A stretch of 64,000 bases of DNA, from the NCBI GenBank assembly GCA_963843525.1, contig CAWJKM010000003.1, positions 620,001-684,000 of the forward strand, read 5' to 3'. Both the position numbers and the translations under genes were made by a program. How positions within the stretch are numbered: position 1 is the stretch's first letter; each line of letters opens with the position of its first letter. A model generated the notes under the pieces. It was not told the origin of the DNA. It was given only the letters and a program-made list of their open reading frames with translations, and searched no databases. This stretch comes from DATJPR01 sp963843525 (GTDB taxonomy: Bacteria > Bacteroidota > Ignavibacteria > UBA10030 > UBA6906). Below are positions 1 through 9,620 of the stretch, one piece after another.

Positions 1-1
1 G

Positions 2-604
2 AACAATGACAGTGTCGACCCGGGATTCAATGCCGCGCTTGTGCAACTGGCAGCAGAACGGATGGTGACTTTTATAGACACGTGCTGGGTTCACGGCGGA
101 GCGGGTGCGGGCGTTCGTCCCTACGTGTATCCTCTCTATGATCCTCCGACGTGGGATGGCGTGGCGAGCAATTGGTCGGCAACGCAAGGCTACCCGGTGC
201 CTGAGAATCTGGCCTATTCCAACACGGCTCTGCAATCCGCCGGGAGCGATGGATTTGCCCTGGGCGATCTGAACTGGTTCCCGTCTCAGCTGGCGCAATG
301 GACCCCGACCGATGTCAAGCCGACGTCCAGCTCGCTGCCGGAAGAATTCACGCTGAGCCAGAACTATCCCAATCCCTTCAACCCCTCGACGAGGATTCAA
401 TTTGAACTGCCGAGAGCCTCGCAGGTCAACATTTCCATCTACAATGTGCTCGGGCAGCAGGTCGCAACACTTGTGAACGGGATGATGACGGCGGGCAGCC
501 ATACCTACACCTTCGATGCGCACAACCTTTCCAGCGGCATCTATTTCTATCGCATCACGGCCGGTACTTTCACGGCGGTAAAAAAGATGACACTGGTGAA
601 GTAG
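2..604 (+). CDS. T9SS-sorted secreted protein, C-terminal part (5' end outside window)
   Basis: The frame is open to the left edge without a stop, so the gene starts before the window; the GTG at 41 is only the first internal start. The last ~85 residues are a type IX secretion C-terminal sorting domain, with the signature NYPNPFNPST, the GQQVATLVNG strand and the ending SGIYFYRIT...KKMTLVK. Just upstream, residues reading GDLNWFPSQLAQW match the same position of the 56815 gene (GDLNWFPTKLTQW). The lost N-terminal part is therefore probably a right-handed beta-helix of the pectate-lyase-like kind seen there. Likely exported by Sec, then released or surface-attached by T9SS. It sits upstream of the galactan-degrading genes, which fits a pectin-related role. 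The catalytic part is not visible. Confidence 0.8.
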   Translation, partial: NNDSVDPGFNAALVQLAAERMVTFIDTCWVHGGAGAGVRPYVYPLYDPPTWDGVASNWSATQGYPVPENLAYSNTALQSAGSDGFALGDLNWFPSQLAQWTPTDVKPTSSSLPEEFTLSQNYPNPFNPSTRIQFELPRASQVNISIYNVLGQQVATLVNGMMTAGSHTYTFDAHNLSSGIYFYRITAGTFTAVKKMTLVK

Positions 605-643
605 GGCGGATTTCGTTCTTTCGCGTCACGTCGCAAGAGGCAA

Positions 644-676
644 GCCTGCAGCCCATCTCACGGGCTGCAGGCGTTT
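644..676 (+). terminator. Rho-independent-type hairpin after the first gene
   Basis: A perfect 11-bp stem (GCCTGCAGCCC at 644-654 with its complement at 662-672) closes a 7-nt loop and is followed by GTTTCAAT. It lies 40 bases after the stop of the T9SS protein and would separate it from the GH35 gene. The T tract is short, so termination strength is uncertain. The rest of 605-836 shows nothing else I can support. Confidence 0.6.
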
Positions 677-836
677 CAATGCGATGACGTGTCACGGTGC
701 GGGAAGTGGATGACCAGCAGGAAGGGGGGGCTCGTGAACCTGGCATCGCTGATGAAGAGCAACGAGATGCGGGCCTCGTGGCAAGAGTTGTCCCTCCGGC
801 ACAAGAATACCGCTGCACCATAACACGGACAAACCC

Positions 837-3611
837 ATGAAATCCATGGACTTCCTCCCCGGAATGCGATCGTACGCGGCCATGGTCGCGTGTGCCCTCC
901 TGATCAGTGCTTCGCACGTCTCATCACAGACGACCCGGTCTGCAGACCACCTTTTTACCATCGATGCGACCAGGGAAGCGGCGGCACCCGAGACGGGCTA
1001 TCTCGAAATGGGGAGCGATAATGCCGGAAGATCACCCGACGGGAGCACACTCACGGTGAACAGCCGGTACCTCGTGCTCGACGGCAAGCCGTGGCTCCCG
1101 GTGATGGGCGAATTCCACTTTAGTCGCTATCCGCAAAAGTATTGGGAGGAAGAGATCGCGAAAATGAAGGCGGGCGGAGTCCAGATCATCTCCACCTACA
1201 TTTTCTGGATCCACCACGAGGAGATCGAAGGTCAGTTTGACTGGTCGGGACAGCGGGATCTTCGCACCTTCGTGGAGTTGTGCGCCAGGCACGGGCTCTA
1301 TGTCTATCCGCGTATTGGCCCGTGGGCACACGGCGAAGCACGCAACGGTGGTTTCCCGGACTGGCTGCTGGCGAAAGGACCGACGCGCGTGAATGATTCC
1401 ACCTTCCTCTCTTTCGTGCGCATATTCGACGGCGAGATTGGGAAGCAACTGAAAGGATTGCTCTGGAAAGACGGCGGGCCGGTTATCGGAATCCAGATCG
1501 AGAATGAGTACGCGAACCGTTCGCCAAACGGGGGCGATGCCTACCTGTTGAAGTTGAAAAGCATGGCGATCGAAGCAGGACTCGATGTGCCGCTCTACAC
1601 AGTGACGGGCTGGGACAATGCGGAGATCCCGCCCCATGCCTTCCTTCCCGTGTACGGGGGCTATCCGGATGAACCCTGGTCGGGAAGCATTACAGAGCTC
1701 CCGCCGGATCCGCAAGGGGTGTTTCAGTTTCACGTCGGGACACCGGTCGGGACTGCCGGGATCATGCAGGCCAGAGTATCTCCGGCCGAGAAAGTGGCGC
1801 ATGCGCACTATCCAAGATTCACGGCGGAGTTGGGAGGCGGCATGGAAGACACCTACCACCGTCGCGTGGTCGTGTCGTCCGATGATATTGCATCGATGGC
1901 GCTCACCGCCCTCGGATCAGGAGTGAACCTGGTAGGGTATTACATGTTCCACGGAGGCACGAATCCGGACGGAAAGTTGACGACGTTACAGGAATCGCAG
2001 GCAACAGACTATCCGAACGATGTTCCGGTCAAGTCCTATGATTTCCAGGCGCCGCTGGGCGAGTTCGGACAGATGAACCGCACATTTCGCGAGCTGAAGG
2101 TGCTGCATCAATTCATGCACGACTTCGGTGCGGACCTTGCCCCGATGAGCGCAGTTTTACCCGACGTTGTGCCTTCCGGTCCCCGCGACACGACGACGCT
2201 CCGGGTCTCAGCGCGAACGGCGGGTGACCACGGGTTCCTCTTCTTCAACAACTATCTGCGGAACTATCCTCTTCCTGAACAACGAGACGTACAGATTCGC
2301 CTCAAGCTTCCCTCGGAAACAATTGTAGTCCCGGGTGAGCCGATCACTATTCCGACGCAATCGTGGTGTGTCTGGCCGGTCAACATGGATATGCATGGCG
2401 CCCTTTTGAAATACGCGACAGCACAACCATTAGCGCGGATGTCCGACGTGAACGGTTCGTACTACTTCTTCACCGCATCTCCAAACGGCAATGCCGAGTT
2501 CGTCTTCGACGCGTCGACAGTCAGTGCGCTGCACACAACTGGTGGCAACGTCACCCGCGGCGAAGGGCGCATTGCAGTTCGTGGCGTCAGTCCGTCGACT
2601 GCAAATGCTATCCGGATCAGGACGACCGGGGGGAAAGAAGTTCATATCGTGTTGCTCTCCCGGAAGCAATCCTACAATTCGTGGAAGCTGCGACTCAACG
2701 GCCGTGAACATATGCTGATCACTCCGGCAGACGTGTTCGTGGCGGATGATGCGGTGCATTTGCGCTCTCGCGACGCAAAATCCTTCGAGATCTCGACGTA
2801 CCCAATGTTGGATGGCAAAATCGCGTCGAACGTGGCCCTGCGAATGACAGGCCGCGACGGAATATTCACCCACTATGCCGCATCCGTTCGAGCAAGGACA
2901 CTTTCCGTGGGTCTGAAGAAGGTCCGGGCCGCAGGCATTGTCCCACCTGTAACAATGGGCAAATTCGCTGAGTGGAGGAATTGTGCCGTCGCGAGCTCTC
3001 CCGACGATTCGACGTTTACGAGGGCGGGTCTCTGGAAGTTGACATTGCCCGAAAGCATGCCCTCGGGTCTTAGTGATTTGTTCCTCAGGATCACCTATGC
3101 CGGGGATATCTGCAGGTTGTATGAGGGGAATCGACTACTCGACGACAATTTCTTTAATGGAACGACGTGGGAGGTCGGACTGAAACGGTTTGGGCCCGGT
3201 GTGTGGGGGAAAGGAGTCGAGTTGAGCATCCTTCCGCTCAGGAAGGACGCGCCCATCTATATCCCGAGGACCATGCGGCCTTCTTTCAAGAACGCCTCAC
3301 AACTTGACGAACTGAAGTTGGTCACGCTTTCGCCGGAGTACGAAGTGACATTGTCCACCGGGCGGAAGAAGTTGACGCAATCAAAGAAGTTCCTTCTTGG
3401 TGCGGATATTTCCTTTCTTGCGGCGCCCGGTCGCGGGAGATATGCACAAATGCTCACCTACCAGGAGCACGGGAAACCCAGCGACGAGCTCAGCATCCTG
3501 ACCAATCACGGATGGAATGCTTTTCGCCTGCGCGTGTTCGTGTTAGCCCGTCAGAGACGCTCCGGACAATTCCCTGGAGAGACACGATCCCGCTCGCGAA
3601 GCGAATCATAG
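837..3611 (+). CDS. GH35-family beta-galactosidase fused to the start of a GH53 galactanase (frame-shifted)
   Basis: Signal peptide at residues 1-31 (ends near SHVSSQ). Residues ~60-450 are a GH35 TIM barrel: GEFHFSRYPQKYWEEE, TYIFWIHHEE, RIGPWAHGE and IQIENEY, whose Glu224 is the expected acid/base. Glu331 in TAELGGG is the candidate nucleophile. Beta-sandwich regions follow to about residue 850. From ~residue 854 the protein becomes the beginning of a GH53 domain (LLGADISF..., NHGWNAFRLRVFV). After Val902 the frame leaves the homology and runs 22 junk residues to a stop at 3611. The rest of GH53 continues in another frame (3512-4435). The intact product would be a bifunctional exo-beta-galactosidase/endo-galactanase of ~1200 residues acting on pectic galactan. 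No Shine-Dalgarno decides between ATG 837 and ATG 864. Confidence 0.85.
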   Translation: MKSMDFLPGMRSYAAMVACALLISASHVSSQTTRSADHLFTIDATREAAAPETGYLEMGSDNAGRSPDGSTLTVNSRYLVLDGKPWLPVMGEFHFSRYPQKYWEEEIAKMKAGGVQIISTYIFWIHHEEIEGQFDWSGQRDLRTFVELCARHGLYVYPRIGPWAHGEARNGGFPDWLLAKGPTRVNDSTFLSFVRIFDGEIGKQLKGLLWKDGGPVIGIQIENEYANRSPNGGDAYLLKLKSMAIEAGLDVPLYTVTGWDNAEIPPHAFLPVYGGYPDEPWSGSITELPPDPQGVFQFHVGTPVGTAGIMQARVSPAEKVAHAHYPRFTAELGGGMEDTYHRRVVVSSDDIASMALTALGSGVNLVGYYMFHGGTNPDGKLTTLQESQATDYPNDVPVKSYDFQAPLGEFGQMNRTFRELKVLHQFMHDFGADLAPMSAVLPDVVPSGPRDTTTLRVSARTAGDHGFLFFNNYLRNYPLPEQRDVQIRLKLPSETIVVPGEPITIPTQSWCVWPVNMDMHGALLKYATAQPLARMSDVNGSYYFFTASPNGNAEFVFDASTVSALHTTGGNVTRGEGRIAVRGVSPSTANAIRIRTTGGKEVHIVLLSRKQSYNSWKLRLNGREHMLITPADVFVADDAVHLRSRDAKSFEISTYPMLDGKIASNVALRMTGRDGIFTHYAASVRARTLSVGLKKVRAAGIVPPVTMGKFAEWRNCAVASSPDDSTFTRAGLWKLTLPESMPSGLSDLFLRITYAGDICRLYEGNRLLDDNFFNGTTWEVGLKRFGPGVWGKGVELSILPLRKDAPIYIPRTMRPSFKNASQLDELKLVTLSPEYEVTLSTGRKKLTQSKKFLLGADISFLAAPGRGRYAQMLTYQEHGKPSDELSILTNHGWNAFRLRVFVLARQRRSGQFPGETRSRSRSES

Positions 3612-4435
3612 CGTCGGGCGCGTCGTTCGGTCTGGACTTCCATTTCTCCGACACGTGGGCGGATCCGCAACACCAGGATATTCCTGTCGCATGGAGAGGG
3701 TTGAGCTTCGACGCGCTTGAGAATCGCGTGGAGGCGTATGCACGCGAAGTCATCACGAAGTTGAAGAAGGCCGGCGCGATGCCCGAATGGGTTCAAATTG
3801 GCAATGAGATAACGAGAGGTACATTATGGCCGCTCGCTCAGGTCCAGATTCCCGGGTCGGACCGGTATAATCCACCGGAACCGTACGACGAAGAAAAACA
3901 GTGGGATCACCTGACGAGAATACTCAAGGCGGGTATTCGGGGGGTGAAATCTGCGGCCGGCGACACGCCGCCTCGCATCGTGATTCATATCGACCAGGGG
4001 GGCAATTGGCCGGTGACAAAATGGTTCTTCGATCACCTGGAGGCTGCGGGCGTCGACTATGACATCATTGCCGAGAGCTTCTATCCGGAGTGGCACCACG
4101 GTACGCTGGAGGGATTGCGGGCCACCATGATACAATGCGCCAACCGGTACGACAAGGACTTCCTCGTCGCTGAAACGGGCTACGATAGTACGAGAGTGAA
4201 GAACAACGAGGATATGTTGTGGCCGGTGACGCCGGAAGGACGACTGCAGTTCATGGCAGATATAATAAACACCGTCAAGAGCGCACCGAACGGCCTCGGC
4301 GTTCTGTATTGGGCGCCTGAGCGTGGGTTGTGGAATGATGATGGCAGCCCGGGTCCGACTGTCTTCGTCCTGGATTCCTTGACCTCTCTCATGAGGCGTC
4401 CAGAGAGTCATGTCCCGTCGGCCATCGTTCCGTAG
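3512..4435 (+). CDS. GH53 arabinogalactan endo-beta-1,4-galactanase, remainder of the broken GH35-GH53 fusion
   Basis: Homology to GH53 starts around 3545 (SPSETL...), directly continuing the RLRVFV strand encoded by the preceding frame. The ATG at 3512 only opens the frame inside the previous gene and is probably not a genuine start. Seen: LDFHFSDTWADPQHQ, the acid/base Glu in WVQIGNEIT (codon 3806) and the nucleophile Glu in VAETGY (codon 4172). Both catalytic residues of the family are kept, so the coding sequence has not decayed beyond the shift. The domain ends near 4400 with no T9SS tail. It lacks its own signal peptide and first beta strands, so it can only be active as part of the fusion. 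It could be an assembly/sequencing error or a young pseudogene. Confidence 0.8.
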   Translation: MECFSPARVRVSPSETLRTIPWRDTIPLAKRIIASGASFGLDFHFSDTWADPQHQDIPVAWRGLSFDALENRVEAYAREVITKLKKAGAMPEWVQIGNEITRGTLWPLAQVQIPGSDRYNPPEPYDEEKQWDHLTRILKAGIRGVKSAAGDTPPRIVIHIDQGGNWPVTKWFFDHLEAAGVDYDIIAESFYPEWHHGTLEGLRATMIQCANRYDKDFLVAETGYDSTRVKNNEDMLWPVTPEGRLQFMADIINTVKSAPNGLGVLYWAPERGLWNDDGSPGPTVFVLDSLTSLMRRPESHVPSAIVP

Positions 4436-4471
4436 GGTCAACAGGAGTATCTTTTTTTCACAAGGGAAACC

Positions 4472-5782
4472 ATGAAGACTTCTCCGGTATCATTCCTGCG
4501 AGAATGCGGTTCCATTCTCATCGTTCTGACACTGCTTGTCTGCGCATCTCACACAGTGAGGGCGCAATTCGCGAATGGTGCCGACATCGGTTGGCTGTCG
4601 CAAATGGAGGCTTCGGGGTACGTGTTCAAAGACGATTCCGGGGTTCAACGGAACTGCCTGGATATTCTGAAAGCCAAGGGAATCAATGCGCTCCGGTTTC
4701 GTGTCTGGGTCAATCCGAGCGGAAAATACTGTGGGATAAAAGATGTCGCCTATATGGCGCACCGTGCGGATAGTGCGGGGTTCAAGGTGATGTTGGATTT
4801 TCATTTGAGCGATACCTGGGCTGATCCCGGGCACCAAAAGAAACCTGCGGCCTGGGCAAGTGATTCCCTGTCCCAGCTGCTCCAGGATGTTTACAACCAC
4901 GTTCACGAAGTCCTGGATACTTTGAAATCCATCGGCGTAACCCCTGCCTGGGTGCAGATCGGGAATGAAACCAACGACGGCATGCTCTGGGAGGACGGGA
5001 GAGCCTCGACCCACATGAGCAACTATGCTGCGATGATCAAAGCCGGCTACAATGCCGTGAAAGCAGTCGACACCACGATCCAGGTCATCGTCCATCTTTC
5101 CGACGGACACAATGATGCAATGTTCCGACGGATCTTCGATGGTCTGAGAAACAACGGGGCCACATGGGATATTATCGGAATGTCGGTCTATCCCTACTGG
5201 GCCAATTTGCCGTGGGCGACCGATGATAGCCTGGCTCTCATCACCATGAACGACATGATCAGTCGGTACCAGACAAAAGTCATGGTCGTGGAAACGGGAT
5301 ACCTGTACAACGATCCCATAAACGCCAACCACTTTCTCCTTGACCTCATTGCGAAGACACAGTCGGCAGGTGGGCTTGGCGTCTTCTATTGGGAGCCCGA
5401 AAGTTATTCCTGGATGGGCTACAATCTCGGTGCCTGGGACCCGGTGACAAAACGGCCCACCGTCGCCATGGACGCATTCCTGGGTATCTATGCTACATCC
5501 GTAGACAATGAAGAGACACCCCTTCGGTTCGACTTGAATATCTATCCCAATCCCTTCAATCCCAGTACGACAATCGAGTACAATCTGCACACATCGGGAA
5601 GGATCGCCATCACTGTCTATGATCTGCTCGGCGAAGAAGTCACCCGGCTCGTCGATGGCTACGAGTACGCAGGCCGTAGCACGGTCCGCTGGACTCCGAA
5701 TGTGACTGCAAGCGGTGTCTACTACTGCAGAATGACGTCGGCCTCGTATGTCAGGACGGAGAAGATCGTGTTGTTGAAATAG
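4472..5782 (+). CDS. Secreted GH53 arabinogalactan endo-beta-1,4-galactanase with T9SS sorting domain
   Basis: Signal peptide at residues 1-32 (ends HTVRAQF). The GH53 barrel spans ~35-350: NGADIGWLSQME, LRFRVWVNPSG, LDFHLSDTWADPGHQ, acid/base Glu in WVQIGNET and nucleophile Glu in VVETGY. Residues ~355-436 are a T9SS sorting domain (IYPNPFNPST, ... GVYYCRMTS). It should cut the beta-1,4-galactan side chains of rhamnogalacturonan I outside the cell. It is the second GH53 in a row and is 36 bases downstream of the broken fusion, so one working endo-galactanase remains even if the fusion is dead. Start ATG 4472 gives a clean signal peptide. Probably one operon with the GH35 and galactokinase genes. 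Confidence 0.92.
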   Translation: MKTSPVSFLRECGSILIVLTLLVCASHTVRAQFANGADIGWLSQMEASGYVFKDDSGVQRNCLDILKAKGINALRFRVWVNPSGKYCGIKDVAYMAHRADSAGFKVMLDFHLSDTWADPGHQKKPAAWASDSLSQLLQDVYNHVHEVLDTLKSIGVTPAWVQIGNETNDGMLWEDGRASTHMSNYAAMIKAGYNAVKAVDTTIQVIVHLSDGHNDAMFRRIFDGLRNNGATWDIIGMSVYPYWANLPWATDDSLALITMNDMISRYQTKVMVVETGYLYNDPINANHFLLDLIAKTQSAGGLGVFYWEPESYSWMGYNLGAWDPVTKRPTVAMDAFLGIYATSVDNEETPLRFDLNIYPNPFNPSTTIEYNLHTSGRIAITVYDLLGEEVTRLVDGYEYAGRSTVRWTPNVTASGVYYCRMTSASYVRTEKIVLLK

Positions 5783-5834
5783 TCGGCTCGTATCGTTGCC
5801 GGCGAAGAACCACCAATTGCCAGTGTCGTGCGAG

Positions 5835-7016
5835 ATGAAAATGAAATTCGCGCAAGCTGTCGAGAGATCCTACGTCGAACTGTTCGGGGAGAAACCACTC
5901 CTCATCCGGTCGCCGGGGAGGGTCAATCTCCTCGGTGAACACACGGATTACAACGAGGGCTTCGTCCTTCCGGCGGCAATCAGCAGAGCCATCTACTTCG
6001 CCGTCGGTCCCTCGCCCGGGGAGGAGTGCAGAATCGTCGCGCTTGACATGAACGACGATCACCTCTTCCAGCTTTCTGCCGTCACCCGGTCCCCCAAATC
6101 GTGGCCGAATTATCTCCTCGGGGTTGTGCATGAACTGCAAAAGGCCGGATATCCACTTCACGGATTCCGGTGTGTCTATGGAGGGGACATTCCGATCGGT
6201 GCGGGGATGTCCTCTTCGGCGGCGATTGAAGCCGGCTTTGCATTTGGCTTGAATGCCCTGTTTGACCTCGGCATCGACAACCTCACGCTCGTGAAACTGG
6301 CCCAGAAAGCAGAGAATGAATTCGTGGGCGTTCAGTGCGGGATCATGGACCAGTATGTCAATATCTTCGGTCAACGGGGGAAGGTGCTCCGTATTGACTG
6401 CCGATCGCTGGAACATGCGCTGTATCCGTTTGAATACCGCAATCTGTCGATTGTGCTCGTTGACTCCCGCGTATCGCATTCTTTGGCATCCTCCGAGTAC
6501 AACAGAAGACGATCTGAATGCCGGGAAGGTGTTGAAGCAATACAGAAAGAGTTTCCCGGGATCCACAGCCTGCGAGATGTCTCGCGCGCGATGCTCGATG
6601 ATTCCCAAACCCTGCTTGATCCCATCGTCTACAAGCGCTGCAGATATGTCGTCGGGGAAAACAGCCGCATGGTCGAGGCGTGCATTGCCCTCACACAAAA
6701 GGACATCCACCGGTTCGGTGACCTCATGTACCTTACGCACGCCGGTCTCCGCGATGACTACGCCGTGAGCTGCAGGGAGCTGGATTTTCTCGTGGACGCG
6801 ACCGAGAATGAACCGCACGTCTACGGGGCCCGGATGATGGGAGGCGGGTTCGGGGGCTGTACGATCAACCTCATAGAAAACGACTCGGTGGACCGTGTCA
6901 CCCGGGAAATCGCAGGGAAATATTATCGGCGATTCGGGATTCAGCCGCTCGTCTACGTGACCTCGATTCGGTCCGGAACTGCCGTGCTCAATGTGGGGGA
7001 AGATGCAAGAGTATAA
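5835..7016 (+). CDS. galK: Galactokinase
   Basis: Phosphorylates galactose at C1 with ATP in the cytoplasm, the first step of the Leloir pathway. Family motifs are all present: the signature GRVNLLGEHTDYNEGFVLP near the N-terminus, the ATP-binding loop PIGAGMSSSAAIEAG, and GARMMGGGFGGCTI near the C-terminus. The usual length is ~390 residues; starting at ATG 5835 gives 393. A TTG at 5796 would add 13 unlikely residues. It lies directly between extracellular galactanase and beta-galactosidase genes, so its substrate is presumably the galactose released by GH53, GH35 and GH2. galT and galE are not in the window. Confidence 0.95.
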   Translation: MKMKFAQAVERSYVELFGEKPLLIRSPGRVNLLGEHTDYNEGFVLPAAISRAIYFAVGPSPGEECRIVALDMNDDHLFQLSAVTRSPKSWPNYLLGVVHELQKAGYPLHGFRCVYGGDIPIGAGMSSSAAIEAGFAFGLNALFDLGIDNLTLVKLAQKAENEFVGVQCGIMDQYVNIFGQRGKVLRIDCRSLEHALYPFEYRNLSIVLVDSRVSHSLASSEYNRRRSECREGVEAIQKEFPGIHSLRDVSRAMLDDSQTLLDPIVYKRCRYVVGENSRMVEACIALTQKDIHRFGDLMYLTHAGLRDDYAVSCRELDFLVDATENEPHVYGARMMGGGFGGCTINLIENDSVDRVTREIAGKYYRRFGIQPLVYVTSIRSGTAVLNVGEDARV

Positions 7017-7175
7017 ACTCCCGGCGTGTCCGTACCGGAGGCAGTCCCTACGTATTCTCCCGACGGAGCGGAGAACGGCGCCCTCGACCTCAGGGAGCTC
7101 CACAGCATCCAGGTCGACCCCACCCAGTGGTTTCCTTATTGCACCATCGTCAGCACTCATCGTCGGAGAGAGCCA

Positions 7176-9620
7176 ATGCAACGAATCCTCATCAGGATGT
7201 TGATTCCTCTTGTTCTGGGACAGGCGGTTGCCTTCAGTGGATCGGACGCTCCATCAATCGATCAGGGACCGGGCGTGCGGACTTCCTTCAATGCAGATTG
7301 GCTTTTCGCCCGATTCGGCGCGATGCCGGATGGCTCGATGAAACAGGAACCGGTCGGCCTCGAAGGTCGATCCATTGACGACGGGCAGTGGCGCAGGCTC
7401 GACCTTCCGCACGACTGGGGCATTGAAGGCCCCTTCCGGGGCGACCTTCCCAGCAATACCGGGAAACTCCCGTGGGTGGGAATCGGCTGGTACCGAAAAC
7501 ATTTCGCCGTGTCCGGGTCCGATAGAGGGAAATTGTTCTTCGTCGATTTCGACGGAGCGATGTCCCATGCAAAAGTCTGGCTCAACGGACACTACCTCGG
7601 CGAGTGGCCCTATGGCTACGCATCGTTCCGCTTCGAATTGACTCCCTACATCAGGTTCGGCGAGGAGAACGTGCTCGCAGTCAGGCTTGACAATCCTCCG
7701 AACTCGTCTCGATGGTATCCCGGTGGGGGAATCTACCGCAACGTCTGGTTCGAAACATCCGCCCCGGTTCACCTGGCGCATTGGGGCACCGTGGTGACGA
7801 CGCCGCGCATTGAGAATGATCGGGCGACCGTGGGTGTGAAAGCCGGCATCCGGAATGAGTCGGAGACACCTGCTGAAGTCACTATCGTTGCAACCATTGG
7901 TGCGTCCGGGGAAGCTTCTCCTGTCGTCTCCATCCCCGCTGCGACGATCACCGTGCCGCCGCACGCGACACAACAATGGCAGACGGAAGCCCTCGTGCAC
8001 TCTCCGAGGCTCTGGAATCTGGAGTCGCCGAACCTGTATACTCTCCGCACTACACTCATGGTGGACGACAGGGTCATTGACACGGCGCAGACAGTTTTTG
8101 GCATCCGGACTGCGGAGTTCACCGCCGACAACGGGTTTCTCCTGAACGGCAGGAGAGTACAGATCAACGGCACATGCAACCATCACGATCTGGGTCCGCT
8201 GGGCGCTGCGGTGAACGTGAAAGCGCTTGCGCGGCAAATCAGGCTTCTCAAGGAGATGGGAGGCAACGCCATCCGGACGTCGCACAATCCTCCCGCGCCG
8301 GAGCTGCTGGATCTTTGTGACAGGATGGGCATGTTGGTCCTCGATGAAGCGTTCGATTGCTGGGTGGAGGGGAAGACCCCCAACGATTACAGCACGCTCT
8401 TCAAGGAGTGGCACAAAAAGGACATCCGCGCTCTTGTCGACCGGGACCGGAACCACCCGAGTGTCATCGCGTGGAGTTGCGGCAACGAGGTTCGCGAACA
8501 GGCAAACGGGGAGCTGGCGGGGAAACTGCGCGCGCTCTTCCACGCAGAAGACCCCACACGGCCGGTGACGGCGGCATGCGACAATCCCCAGGCGGGATTC
8601 GACGGCTTCCAGGACTCCGTGGATATTTTCGGGTACAATTACAAGCCCCGGCTCTATGCGAAATTCCATAGAGAGAATCCATCGAAGCCGCTCTTCGGAA
8701 GCGAAACTGCCTCCTGTGTCAGCTCCTACGGCGAATACTTTTTCCCGGTCAGCGATGACAAGTCGAAAGGAGCCTTCGACAATCAGGTGAGCTCATACGA
8801 TCTCTCGGCCCCTCCGTGGGCGACGATCCCCGATGTGGAATTCGCCGCGCAAGACAGCAATGGCTTTGTAGCCGGTGAATTCGTTTGGACCGGGTTCGAC
8901 TATCTCGGCGAACCCACGCCGTTCGGCGACGATACATCCCGATCGCGCAGTTCTTATTTCGGGATCCTGGACCTCTGTGGATTCAAGAAGGATCGGTTCT
9001 ATCTCTACCAGGCCAGGTGGCGGCCCGACCTGCCCATGGCGCACATTCTTCCGCACTGGAATTGGCCGGACCGCGTCGGTAAAGTGACGCCGGTTCACGT
9101 CTATACATCCGGGGACGAAGCAGAACTGTTCCTGAACGGAAAATCTCTGGGACGAAAGAAGAAAGCGCCGTACGAATACCGATTGCGCTGGGACGATGTT
9201 CGCTACGAGCCGGGGAAACTGGAAGTCGTTGCCTACAAGAACGGGCGCGAGTGGGCGAGGGACGTCATGCAGACCACCGGACCGGCGGCACGCATCGAGA
9301 TTCTTCCTGAAGATACGACGCTCACGGCCGACGGCGCAGACCTGGCGTACCTTCGTGTACGGGTGGTGGATCGCGACAGTCTGAGAGTTCCGACGGCGGA
9401 TAATCTCATCCGGTTTACCGTTAAAGGACCAGGCCTGCTGGCTGCGGTGGGGAATGGAGACGCCACGGAGCATGACTCGTTCCACGCCGACCGCTACAGG
9501 GCATTCAACGGGCAATGCCTGCTGATCGTCCGCGCGAAAAAGGGTGAGCGCGGCCTCATCACCGTAACAGCCGGTGCCGATGGTCTCGTTGGGAGGACGT
9601 TGGAAATTCTTTCACGGTAG
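7176..9620 (+). CDS. GH2 beta-galactosidase, exported
   Basis: ATG 7176 follows a good ribosome-binding site (GGAGAG) and starts a signal peptide (residues 1-20); the frame open from 7026 upstream is not coding. The GH2 order is complete: jelly-roll sugar-binding domain (~25-200, LPHDWGIEGPF), Ig-like domain (~205-310) and a TIM barrel. The barrel has IRTSHNPPAPELLDLCD, the acid/base Glu in WSCGNEVREQ and the nucleophile Glu in FGSETASC. The C-terminal ~200 residues hold beta-sandwich modules (HIFPHWNW-type region, then an invasin/Big-like domain) typical of Bacteroidota GH2 enzymes. At 814 residues it matches that subgroup. It probably removes terminal galactose from galactan oligomers in the periplasm. 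Confidence 0.92.
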   Translation: MQRILIRMLIPLVLGQAVAFSGSDAPSIDQGPGVRTSFNADWLFARFGAMPDGSMKQEPVGLEGRSIDDGQWRRLDLPHDWGIEGPFRGDLPSNTGKLPWVGIGWYRKHFAVSGSDRGKLFFVDFDGAMSHAKVWLNGHYLGEWPYGYASFRFELTPYIRFGEENVLAVRLDNPPNSSRWYPGGGIYRNVWFETSAPVHLAHWGTVVTTPRIENDRATVGVKAGIRNESETPAEVTIVATIGASGEASPVVSIPAATITVPPHATQQWQTEALVHSPRLWNLESPNLYTLRTTLMVDDRVIDTAQTVFGIRTAEFTADNGFLLNGRRVQINGTCNHHDLGPLGAAVNVKALARQIRLLKEMGGNAIRTSHNPPAPELLDLCDRMGMLVLDEAFDCWVEGKTPNDYSTLFKEWHKKDIRALVDRDRNHPSVIAWSCGNEVREQANGELAGKLRALFHAEDPTRPVTAACDNPQAGFDGFQDSVDIFGYNYKPRLYAKFHRENPSKPLFGSETASCVSSYGEYFFPVSDDKSKGAFDNQVSSYDLSAPPWATIPDVEFAAQDSNGFVAGEFVWTGFDYLGEPTPFGDDTSRSRSSYFGILDLCGFKKDRFYLYQARWRPDLPMAHILPHWNWPDRVGKVTPVHVYTSGDEAELFLNGKSLGRKKKAPYEYRLRWDDVRYEPGKLEVVAYKNGREWARDVMQTTGPAARIEILPEDTTLTADGADLAYLRVRVVDRDSLRVPTADNLIRFTVKGPGLLAAVGNGDATEHDSFHADRYRAFNGQCLLIVRAKKGERGLITVTAGADGLVGRTLEILSR

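Noticed and set aside
3500..3620. Programmed ribosomal frameshift in the GH35-GH53 fusion
   Set aside because: No slippery heptamer, no internal Shine-Dalgarno and no evident downstream hairpin; error or mutation is simpler.
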